Positions 1 through 7,973 of a stretch of DNA of 11,118 bases are shown here, piece by piece. Position numbers and translations under genes: made by a program. Below the pieces are notes generated by a model. The model was not told the origin of the DNA and did not search any database. It saw only the letters and a list, made by a program, of their open reading frames with translations. The stretch is from an uncultured Clostridia bacterium (GTDB lineage Bacteria; Bacillota; Clostridia; UBA1381): NCBI GenBank assembly GCA_934454215.1, contig CAKSGG010000110.1:1-11118 (forward strand). Reading direction: 5' to 3'. How positions within the stretch are numbered: the stretch's first letter is position 1; each line of letters starts with the position of its first letter.

Positions 1-42
1 CTATGGTTTTATTTTCATTATACCATAGGAGGCTCTTTTTTT
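1..42. terminator. Probable rho-independent terminator cut by the window edge
   Basis: CTATGGT (1-7) pairs perfectly with ACCATAG (22-28), and the pairing runs right up to the first base. The right arm continues as GAGGCTC (29-35) and then T7 (36-42). If the bases just left of position 1 complete the stem, this is a long terminator for a rightward gene, possibly bidirectional and so also ending this operon, which has no other terminator. The 14-nt loop is long. An alternative reading is a leftward promoter, since the minus strand of the loop and arm reads TGGTATAAT (-10 at 22-17) with TAGAAA 17 nt upstream; in that case the palindrome would be an operator. Confidence 0.45.
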
Positions 43-64
43 CTATTGTCTGTTTTTACTGGTT

Positions 65-79
65 CTGTTCATTAAACAG
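65..79 (-). other. Weak hairpin after the gene 3 stop codon
   Basis: CTGTT / AACAG forms a 5-bp stem with a 5-nt loop, 12 nt past the stop codon. No T-run follows on the minus strand, so alone it is a poor terminator. Confidence 0.3.
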
Positions 80-90
80 CCCCTTATCAT

Positions 91-3000
91 TTATTTATAA
101 TTATTTTTTATCAGCGGTTTATCCGACACCATCAGCGCCGCAAAATCGTCAAATATAAAGCATTTTACACACCTGTCGCTGTTCTGCGGTTCAACGCCGA
201 CGCTGCACAGAAGCTCCTTTTCTTCATCTTCACCGAGTGCAGTATTATACAGCTTTATTCCTTTCAATGCATCGTTTTCATATACCGCTGCGGCAACGGT
301 TTTATCATGCTGCTGCGTTGCGTCATTGTTTTTTAAATCTATTCTGCAATTAACCGTGTCCGATTTTTCGCCGTACTCCACAAAGTAATCTGTCTGCTCA
401 ATGCTTACAACGGGAATTACCGCCAAATCGTCAATGTCGACGGTGTTTTTTGAACGCTCGCTTTTTGAACCCATATAAATATAAAATCTGTTTCCCTTTC
501 CGTCGTTTTGTGTCATGCTGTTTGATAAGCCGTTGAGCGAATAATCACCGTCGGGCAGACTGTATATTTCCGACACCGTCCAGCTTTCTTCGTCCTTTGC
601 CTTCACCGCAAATTTATAGCTTTTGGCAGGTATTCCTCCGATGCTTTCTTCGGTAGGATTTATCAGGCATTTTACCGTATACCATTTATTCTGCTCAATC
701 GTATAAACGTCCTTGAACGAGCCGTTCCCGTCTGACGAATAATAATTAATCTGTCCGTTCCCGTTAATTTCCAAAAGCGTTTTCATAAACGAAAGCATAA
801 CTTTTGCGATATTTCCGTTTATTCTGAACGACACCTGTTCAACGCATAAGGTATCGACAGGCTTCCACCATCTGTTCAAATATACGTCCGACTTTCCGTG
901 CTGAAATCCTATTCCTCCCGCACCCGTTCCGTCAAAATCATCATAGTCAAATCTCAAAAACGTATTACCGTTTTCAGTCACAGCCTCTTTTTTTATACTG
1001 TACGAATTGCCGTTTGTGTTATCCGAACCGTCGTTATAAATCGCAGTCATTTTCCCGCTTTCAAAATCGTCAAAATAACCGTGGCTTGCCTCGGTGGGAT
1101 ATGCAAAAGCCGTATTGCACGAATCCTTTACAAGCACCGTATAATATTTCGGTACGGAATTAATGTTATAATTGGGTATATAATAATTTTTTTCGGACGC
1201 TCCGTTTATTAATTCCCACGACTTGTTATCCGTTGACGAATACCACTGAAATTTCAAATTCTCATCATTGCCCGAGTATTCATATTCGGCGGTAAGCGTT
1301 GAACCGAAATACGGCATTCCCTTGATTTTTACGTTGCTTAACGTTTCCTTTTGCTTTAAATCACCGTAGCTTGGCTCGTTTCCGTTCCATGAAAAATCCG
1401 ACGGTATTCCTATTTCACGGAAATTTATCAGTTGATTATCCGCAAGCTCCGCCTCAAAATTTTCAAATTCGCAATCCCGAGCGCCTATTGCCAATATCTT
1501 TATTTTTCCCGATTTTTTAACCGCCGTGACGCTTTTGGCTTTTATTGAAAATCCGTCCGTCACGGGGTATTCGCAGACGCTGTTTCCGCTGAAATATATT
1601 ACCTCGCAGTCCTGTGTTTTTATACCGAAGCCCGAATAACTCTTTCCGTTTTGATTTACCGACAAATCATTTTTTTCGGTAATAACGCTGCTTGTATCAA
1701 ACGATGTTTCCATTAATGTTACAAGCGGTATCTGCTTTCCGTTTTCCGTCCATTCGGTATGAATATCAACCTTCGGGTAACGTCTGCCGAAATTATTGGC
1801 ATAAAATCCTTTATATCCGTCCTCTCCCTTATAGCCGTAATATTTTTTATACGTTATCTGCTCGGGATAGAACTGATACATAAATAAATTTGAATTGTCG
1901 GAATCCGATGTTTTTACCGTTTTTTCATTCTCATCATATTCAACCTCATTTTCCGCAAAGCCGTTTACGTCCGTTCCGTCATTTTCCTTTGTCAGATACG
2001 GCTCAAAATTCCATATTGCCTCGCATTTTGCGGTATCGTTTATACTTGAAACGGAATCGCTTATAATATTCATGTCAATATCCTTTACGTAAATAACCTG
2101 ACGGTTATGCTTGTAACCGTATACTTTTCCGTAGCCTCCGTCATAATCGGACGATACATAATCAAAGCTGTCCGAGGTATGCCACATATTGCCTACAGTG
2201 TCCGTAAATGCTTTCGGCGTTCCCATTTTTCCGTCATAATTACCGTTGTTCTGCGGTGCTCCGTCAACAACAACAGTGTTTCGGTTCATGGTTGAGTTTT
2301 CGCCGAAATACTCGTTATACCTGTCAAATTCAGCGGCTTGGTCGGCAGGCGCCATATTTTTTGAATACCACGGATTACCGCCGTTCATCAGCATAAGCCT
2401 GCCCTTTGCGTAAAGCTCGATTCCGTTTGACGACGGATATAAATGACCGCTTGTACGTCTTGGCGACTGCATAAATAAGCTTGTATCGTTTTCGCCCCAA
2501 CCCGAGCGCATACTGTAAAAACCGATATACGGAAATGCAATTGATGTAAAATTCTTATCCGTAAGATAATTACTGCTTATATTTATGCCGCCCATTCCCA
2601 CTGTCGGAGTTTTTCCGTTCGGGAACGCAATTGATTCATGTATTTTTCTTGCATTTTCGGCATAAAAATTCAATTTTTCAATGTACATCGGCTTTTCATT
2701 GCCGAATAATTTGCTTAATGCCTTAACCGACGATAAGTCGCCGTTATTGTAATTAAACGCCTGCTCCACCATTCCCCCATCGGGATAGAAGCCCATTTCG
2801 GTATAATTGTTAAACCCGTTTTCAACCTGTCGGGAGTAATCGTCCGTATATTTCCTGCTGCCGAAAAAGTAATCGCAGTACGTAAGAGCCGTCAAGCCTG
2901 CAAATACCTGATTCGGCGTTGCCGTACACGGCACATAGCGCTCAACAAGGGCTTCGGAATGGTCATATACAAGCGACATAACTATATTTGCAAATTCCGT

Positions 3001-5037
3001 TTCATCAATCACATCGTAAACGGACGTGTCGTTGACGGGATTTCTCGGCTCAAGAAGTGCGCTCCATGATAACGGCTTATCCGTTTTATCGCTTAATTTT
3101 GAAAATGCACCGAGCATTTTTATTATTGTTTCCGTTCTGTTCGCCTGATTAAGCGTTGACTGTGCGGCTTTGTAATTCCAGCACAGATTTGTATTTTTAT
3201 CATCGGGATAATTTTCATTTATCCATCTTTTATGTTCCCTTGCAAATACATCTGTAATCTGCATCCACTTGCGGAGATATATCGGATTGTTTGTATCAAA
3301 ATACATTGCCGCAAGCGGTGAAAGGCAGTTAAAATAGCTCAAATCCGTCATCTGCGACTGCTCGGGGAATTTCACGGAATAGCTCCAGTCGGGATTTATT
3401 TCGCTGTCGGGCGAGCCTGCAAAATTGCATTTTATCAGTATATCATAGCCGTTTGATGCCGACGGCGCCGCACTCATTCCCGTAAAATATCCGCCCCACT
3501 GCTTATTGTTATAAACCGTATCATGATATGAAAGCTTGTCCAAATCCGCACTGCGCAGCTTATCAAGCGTTATATTTCTGTATTCCTTTAACGCCGCCGC
3601 ATAATCCCTTGAATCATACAGCGCCTTAACCGTCTGCATACTGTCGGTATTTACCGTGCTTAAAAAATATTTTGCAAATTCGCGGTCATTGTCAAAATCT
3701 GTTGAAAACACAGCCTTGTCCGTATATTCGGTATCGTCAAATACCCAATTCTCAAACATCTCTCTCACTTTTGCCGCATTGTCATAATCGACCGACAAAA
3801 AACCGCTTATTGCCGCACTCTGCTTTTCACCGCTCATATTATTAAGCTTTGAAAAATACTTATCTTCAATTCCGAACAAACCGTTATATCTTTTCAGAAC
3901 GTCCGTTAATTCGGATACTCCCGCATTTTGCTCCAGTCCGTTTACGGCAGCCATTGCCTCAGCTTCGGATTGCAGTTTTCCTGCCGCCGTTTCAAACTCC
4001 GTCTTTACGCTTTCTTTTGTAAATTCGGTTTTTGCTTCAAGCATTTTACCGCATACTTCAATTGAATTGTCCGATAAATTAATATCAAAATAATCTGCAT
4101 ATTTTGATAAAACGGTATACAAATTCTCTCCCGACACTGCATTGTTCACCGCACGAACAGCATATTTATTTTCGGTATCCGCAGTCAAATCAATTCCCGT
4201 TATTAATTTTGAGGTATTAAAGCTTAAACTTACGTTTTCACCCGCTCCGTTGGACATCGCAATAACGGCACTGTCCCCCGACAGCTCCGAAATTATTTTT
4301 GAAATATCGTATGTAAGAAAACCCGTATAATTATAATATTCCTTTCCGTTGCGCATTCCGCCGTACACCCAGTTTTCCTGGGTATCGGGGAATTGATTTA
4401 ATCTTATTTCATATAACGGATTTTGTCTGCTTTGGAAATAATCCGTCCATGATTTATATTCCTCCGAGCTTTCATCATATTCTCCGTTTTTAGGAAAATC
4501 CCCCGCATATACCGAGCCGAAAACACGTCCTGCCGTTCTGTCGCTCGGAATCGCATTGGCGTAAAGCGAGAATTTTATATCGCATATCATGGGAATATCT
4601 TCAATTCCGTATGTTGTCAAGCCGTATGTTGAGTATGAACTGAACGGTCCGTTTTGATTTATAAGAACTCTCTTTTTTCCGCCCGTTCCGTTATAATCGT
4701 TTCTGTAGTAATACAGATAATTTTCGGGCAGATACTCCCTGTCAAAAATCAGGCTTTTGCTTGATTTTTTAATTTTTTCGCTCAAATTTGCACAATTAAG
4801 GCTTTTGTCCGCCTTAATGCTGCGCCAAACGAAATTGGGGCTGCTAAGCTTTTTATAATCCGTCAGGTCATATTCAGCCGCCAATTCCTCTTCATTTTCC
4901 AAAACATAACTGCATATTTCATTTTCATTATGAGATTTTACATATTCATAAAAATTCGTCTGTGCCATAATCGGTACGTTCTGCAAGAGCAGTGACGACG
5001 TTATCAGACCCGATGAGATTATTTTCAAAAAGCTCAT
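91..5037 (-). CDS. Giant secreted multidomain heparinase II/III-like lyase
   Basis: Seen: 1648 residues, about twice the length of a plain heparinase II/III lyase. The signal peptide ends near IMA|QT (residue 25). Modules: helical unit (26-104), beta-rich lectin-like module shared with the SLH protein (108-283), two more helical units (296-354, 364-434), lyase toroid (about 455-830), lyase beta-sandwich (about 833-1215), Ig-like domain (1233-1308), a concanavalin/laminin-G-like beta-sandwich starting at FDDFESG (1320-1543) and a terminal beta domain (1544-1648). The candidate active site is His693 (YDHSE), Tyr763 (EQAFNYN), His865 (SGHLYP) and Asn871, each aligning with the preceding gene. 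Inferred: an extracellular endo- or exo-lyase whose extra modules bind the polymer or the cell surface; it has no SLH or LPXTG anchor. AAAGGGG 6 nt upstream of the ATG and a TAATG overlap with the previous gene support the start. The fold is confident, the ligands and the substrate are unknown. Confidence 0.88.
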   Translation of the reverse strand: MSFLKIISSGLITSSLLLQNVPIMAQTNFYEYVKSHNENEICSYVLENEEELAAEYDLTDYKKLSSPNFVWRSIKADKSLNCANLSEKIKKSSKSLIFDREYLPENYLYYYRNDYNGTGGKKRVLINQNGPFSSYSTYGLTTYGIEDIPMICDIKFSLYANAIPSDRTAGRVFGSVYAGDFPKNGEYDESSEEYKSWTDYFQSRQNPLYEIRLNQFPDTQENWVYGGMRNGKEYYNYTGFLTYDISKIISELSGDSAVIAMSNGAGENVSLSFNTSKLITGIDLTADTENKYAVRAVNNAVSGENLYTVLSKYADYFDINLSDNSIEVCGKMLEAKTEFTKESVKTEFETAAGKLQSEAEAMAAVNGLEQNAGVSELTDVLKRYNGLFGIEDKYFSKLNNMSGEKQSAAISGFLSVDYDNAAKVREMFENWVFDDTEYTDKAVFSTDFDNDREFAKYFLSTVNTDSMQTVKALYDSRDYAAALKEYRNITLDKLRSADLDKLSYHDTVYNNKQWGGYFTGMSAAPSASNGYDILIKCNFAGSPDSEINPDWSYSVKFPEQSQMTDLSYFNCLSPLAAMYFDTNNPIYLRKWMQITDVFAREHKRWINENYPDDKNTNLCWNYKAAQSTLNQANRTETIIKMLGAFSKLSDKTDKPLSWSALLEPRNPVNDTSVYDVIDETEFANIVMSLVYDHSEALVERYVPCTATPNQVFAGLTALTYCDYFFGSRKYTDDYSRQVENGFNNYTEMGFYPDGGMVEQAFNYNNGDLSSVKALSKLFGNEKPMYIEKLNFYAENARKIHESIAFPNGKTPTVGMGGINISSNYLTDKNFTSIAFPYIGFYSMRSGWGENDTSLFMQSPRRTSGHLYPSSNGIELYAKGRLMLMNGGNPWYSKNMAPADQAAEFDRYNEYFGENSTMNRNTVVVDGAPQNNGNYDGKMGTPKAFTDTVGNMWHTSDSFDYVSSDYDGGYGKVYGYKHNRQVIYVKDIDMNIISDSVSSINDTAKCEAIWNFEPYLTKENDGTDVNGFAENEVEYDENEKTVKTSDSDNSNLFMYQFYPEQITYKKYYGYKGEDGYKGFYANNFGRRYPKVDIHTEWTENGKQIPLVTLMETSFDTSSVITEKNDLSVNQNGKSYSGFGIKTQDCEVIYFSGNSVCEYPVTDGFSIKAKSVTAVKKSGKIKILAIGARDCEFENFEAELADNQLINFREIGIPSDFSWNGNEPSYGDLKQKETLSNVKIKGMPYFGSTLTAEYEYSGNDENLKFQWYSSTDNKSWELINGASEKNYYIPNYNINSVPKYYTVLVKDSCNTAFAYPTEASHGYFDDFESGKMTAIYNDGSDNTNGNSYSIKKEAVTENGNTFLRFDYDDFDGTGAGGIGFQHGKSDVYLNRWWKPVDTLCVEQVSFRINGNIAKVMLSFMKTLLEINGNGQINYYSSDGNGSFKDVYTIEQNKWYTVKCLINPTEESIGGIPAKSYKFAVKAKDEESWTVSEIYSLPDGDYSLNGLSNSMTQNDGKGNRFYIYMGSKSERSKNTVDIDDLAVIPVVSIEQTDYFVEYGEKSDTVNCRIDLKNNDATQQHDKTVAAAVYENDALKGIKLYNTALGEDEEKELLCSVGVEPQNSDRCVKCFIFDDFAALMVSDKPLIKNNYK

Positions 5038-5050
5038 TATTTTCCCCTTT
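5037..5050 (-). promoter_or_regulatory. RBS and TAATG coupling, gene 2 to gene 3
   Basis: AAAGGGG (5050-5044) lies 6 nt before the ATG at 5037, and the TAA of the upstream lyase gene (5039-5037) overlaps this ATG by one base. The arrangement is the same as at the first junction, though the Shine-Dalgarno match is a little weaker. Confidence 0.8.
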
Positions 5051-7961
5051 CCGTTATATAACCTATTATATTTTTATATATTTCTATACTTTCGCTGTCC
5101 TGCGTATTATTTATACATTCCTCCGCTTTATCCGATATTGAGCCTAAAATCTCCGCCGTTTTTTTCGTGTAATCGGCTTTGCCGTAATAATCGGCAATCT
5201 CCTTATTTTTGTCGATGAATTTAAAAATCGAATCGACATATTTTCCTGCCGATTTAGCGTCGGGCATATTCGGAACGGAGGCAAGAGTGTCTGTTATTTC
5301 CTCGGCTATGCGCATATCGTATTTAAGGATATAATTTGAATCGGAATATTTTAAAATTCTTAAATTATCCGTTTTGTTTGAAATGCTTTCCGTTATGCTT
5401 TCAATGCTTTCCTTATCCATGGAATCATATTTGGGCGAATATTTTCCGTCCGACGCATTTACCCATTTGAAATATGTTGGAACTGCAATCGTATTTATTT
5501 TTTCCATACCGTTTTCGGTCATTGAAAATTCATATCCGTTCACGCCGCTTTCATCACCGTACACGATACCGTTTATCGGCTCTCCGTCTTTTTCGGTAAC
5601 AATAAGCTTGCACGCCGTAACGGCTATATCCCCGTACGTCAGCTCCTGCGGCTGTGCCGATGAGTAATACGTAATTTTAATGCCGTCGTCCGTTGTATAT
5701 GAAAAGCCCGTTATACCCTTTTCCGAATCCGACAGGTTTTTCTTTTCGGTGTATGGCTTTTCCGTACCGTTTACGGGGTCAAGAACCGATATAACCTTTG
5801 TTTCATCGCCCTTTTTCTCATCTCGCCAGCTTATATGCACATCAACCGCAGGAACTCTTTCTCCGCCCGTTCCGCCGTGGCTCCAGCCTATAAATCTGTC
5901 GCCCTGATAGCCGTAATATTTTTTATACTCCAAGTCGATTGATGAGAAGTCGGAAATATAAATATTCGGCCCTGTTTTGTCCGTTGTTTTTAACAGCCTA
6001 TCATTGCTGTCCGTTTCCACTTCATTTTCCTTAAAGCCCGTAAAATTCTCATAATCCTCATTATAGCACGGCATTCTCCAAATCTGTGAATATACGTTGG
6101 CACTGCCGGACGTATTTTTCAGCGTGTCCTCAACAATATATAAGCCCGCCTGCTTAACATAGACAAAATCACGTTCATGCTCTGCGTCCTTTACCGTTTT
6201 CCCGTTTGCAACATATCCTCCCGTAAACGTTCCGTCGGCATAATCAAAATTAGTACCGTTCAGCCAGTTTGACTGTAAAAGTGCCGACGGGCTTTCCGTA
6301 CCCACTGCCTGGTCGTTTCCGTTTACGATAACCGTTGAGCCTTTATATGTTGACGATTCTTCAAAATATGCGTTCATTTTCTCATAAACCGACTTTTGAC
6401 TGTCGGGCGCAAAGCTTTCGCCGTACCAGCCGCACGCACCCGACGCAACGAGCGGTCTGCCGTATGCTGTCAGCCATATTGCATTTACTATGTTTGCGAC
6501 GTGCCCGCCGGATTTTTTGCCGTTATTGTAGAAATTGAGCGTCATATCGTTCTTTATATCCCAGCCCGAACGCATTACTCCGTAGCCTCCGTACGGGAAA
6601 TAAACCGAATTGAAATCCATATTTGTGTCAAGCTTATCTTGATATTCCTCTTTTTTCTTTTGATATGCCGCCTCATCTCTCCATATCGGCTCGGCAGATT
6701 CCGTATCGCCGCCGTTGCCTATATTGGGAGTGTGTCCGTTTGAGGTTTTATATGCGGCATACAGTCTGTCCCAGTTTTTCACCATTTCGCCAAAGGATTC
6801 GCTCCATGACGGCAGTGCTGTACCGTGATATGAAAGCCAGTTTACCAATTCCGAATATCCGTCAACCGTTCCCGTATTGTAGTTGAACGAACGCTCCGTT
6901 AATGAACCGTCGGGAAGTATTGTTCCCTCAATCAGATAATTCAAAGCATGGTCAACTCTTTCCTCATACTGCTTGCATACGGTAAACTCGTCGAATGTAT
7001 CCATCATCTTTGCAAATGTCAGAACTCCGTCTGCGTGCTGATTTACAATTAAGAAGCCGTCTTTAAGCACATTCTGCGACAGCTCCATATGGTCTGTAAT
7101 CAGCGAATATACTATGTGCGCAATTTTAACGGAATCCATAAGCTCATAGCTTTCGGGCTTTAGCGTTGTCGTTACAGGCTTTCCCACATCTGACCATTCG
7201 GGCTTTTCAAAGTCCTCGACAGCCGGCAAAAGCTTTGAAAATATAGCTAAACAGCCCAGTACATTCTTCTCTCTCCAAAACATCCAAAGATAGCTCTGCG
7301 CATATTTTCCGCTCTCTCTCCAAAAGCGTACGTCCTCATCGGGCGCACCGTTTTCTTCGGCGTATGCGTCAACGACTTTTTTCTGATTTACGCAAAAATC
7401 GTCCACAATCTGCAAATATTTTTTCAGGTATATTGTATCATAGTCATTCGTCCAGAATGCGCCCGCAAGCTTATTCAAAAGTCCCAGATTAACTTCATAT
7501 CCCTTACCGTTGCTCTGCGCAATCTGTTCCCCTCCTATGCCGCCAAGCCAATTTACGGGCTTGCCCTCATCGGGGTCGCCGCTCCATTCCAAATAATCGT
7601 AATGCTTTCTGTCGTCAAATTTCTGTGCAAACTGCTCTGCCGTCATTCTTCCGACAAGCATATCCGCCATACCTACATATGTACCGGCAATATTGCTGTC
7701 ATGCCAGCCAAGCTGTCCGACGTCAATTTTTCTGAGCTTATCTATGAAATAGTTTCTGTACAAGTCCAGTGATTTTTTATAGTCCCCCGATTTATATGCT
7801 TTGTAAATCGGTTCGGTTCTTTCGTCGTTCGGTGACAGGTACTGAAACAAATTCTGCGCCGCCTCCCGTTCTTCATCGGACGCAGCATATACCTTGGCTT
7901 TCTGCGGAATAACCGCCGCAAGCATTACTATAGTTAAAAGCACCGATAGAATTTTTTTCAT
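5037..7961 (-). CDS. Secreted heparinase II/III-like polysaccharide lyase
   Basis: Seen: 974 residues with a signal peptide cut near VYA|AS (residue 26). An all-helical part (about 30-450) is followed by a beta-rich part (about 453-840), the usual (alpha/alpha) toroid plus beta-sandwich plan of heparinase II/III-type lyases. Candidate catalytic residues are His291 in TDHMEL, Tyr361 in ERSFNYN and His487 in SGGHVAN, followed by Asn493 and LTAYGRPLV; that last stretch is the typical heparinase II/III C-terminal signature. All have counterparts in the next gene. Known: such lyases beta-eliminate uronic-acid-containing chains, with a toroid Tyr as acid/base and a sandwich His assisting. A helical tail (about 848-974) of unknown function follows. 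There is no SLH, sortase motif or transmembrane anchor, so the enzyme is either released or held by a partner. The start is firm: GGAGGG lies 6 nt upstream inside the previous gene, and TAATG joins the two. Substrate and CAZy family cannot be assigned. Confidence 0.87.
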   Translation of the reverse strand: MKKILSVLLTIVMLAAVIPQKAKVYAASDEEREAAQNLFQYLSPNDERTEPIYKAYKSGDYKKSLDLYRNYFIDKLRKIDVGQLGWHDSNIAGTYVGMADMLVGRMTAEQFAQKFDDRKHYDYLEWSGDPDEGKPVNWLGGIGGEQIAQSNGKGYEVNLGLLNKLAGAFWTNDYDTIYLKKYLQIVDDFCVNQKKVVDAYAEENGAPDEDVRFWRESGKYAQSYLWMFWREKNVLGCLAIFSKLLPAVEDFEKPEWSDVGKPVTTTLKPESYELMDSVKIAHIVYSLITDHMELSQNVLKDGFLIVNQHADGVLTFAKMMDTFDEFTVCKQYEERVDHALNYLIEGTILPDGSLTERSFNYNTGTVDGYSELVNWLSYHGTALPSWSESFGEMVKNWDRLYAAYKTSNGHTPNIGNGGDTESAEPIWRDEAAYQKKKEEYQDKLDTNMDFNSVYFPYGGYGVMRSGWDIKNDMTLNFYNNGKKSGGHVANIVNAIWLTAYGRPLVASGACGWYGESFAPDSQKSVYEKMNAYFEESSTYKGSTVIVNGNDQAVGTESPSALLQSNWLNGTNFDYADGTFTGGYVANGKTVKDAEHERDFVYVKQAGLYIVEDTLKNTSGSANVYSQIWRMPCYNEDYENFTGFKENEVETDSNDRLLKTTDKTGPNIYISDFSSIDLEYKKYYGYQGDRFIGWSHGGTGGERVPAVDVHISWRDEKKGDETKVISVLDPVNGTEKPYTEKKNLSDSEKGITGFSYTTDDGIKITYYSSAQPQELTYGDIAVTACKLIVTEKDGEPINGIVYGDESGVNGYEFSMTENGMEKINTIAVPTYFKWVNASDGKYSPKYDSMDKESIESITESISNKTDNLRILKYSDSNYILKYDMRIAEEITDTLASVPNMPDAKSAGKYVDSIFKFIDKNKEIADYYGKADYTKKTAEILGSISDKAEECINNTQDSESIEIYKNIIGYITERGK

Positions 7962-7973
7962 TATCTTCCCTCC
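7961..7973 (-). promoter_or_regulatory. RBS and TAATG coupling, gene 1 to gene 2
   Basis: GGAGGG (7973-7968) lies 6 nt before the ATG at 7961, within the last codons of the SLH-protein gene. That gene's TAA (7963-7961) shares its final A with the ATG. This one-base overlap points to co-transcription and translational coupling, so anchor and lyase would be made in linked amounts. Confidence 0.85.

Noticed and set aside
898..1212. Plus-strand open frame of 104 codons with hydrophobic stretches
   Set aside because: It is antisense to the LamG-like and Ig-like part of the giant lyase. The hydrophobicity follows from the complementary codons, and no RBS or partner gene supports it.
6335..6886. 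Three overlapping plus-strand open frames of 67-115 codons
   Set aside because: They lie antisense within the well-supported lyase gene, overlap each other, lack good ribosome binding sites and encode Arg/Tyr/Ile-rich sequences with no family resemblance.
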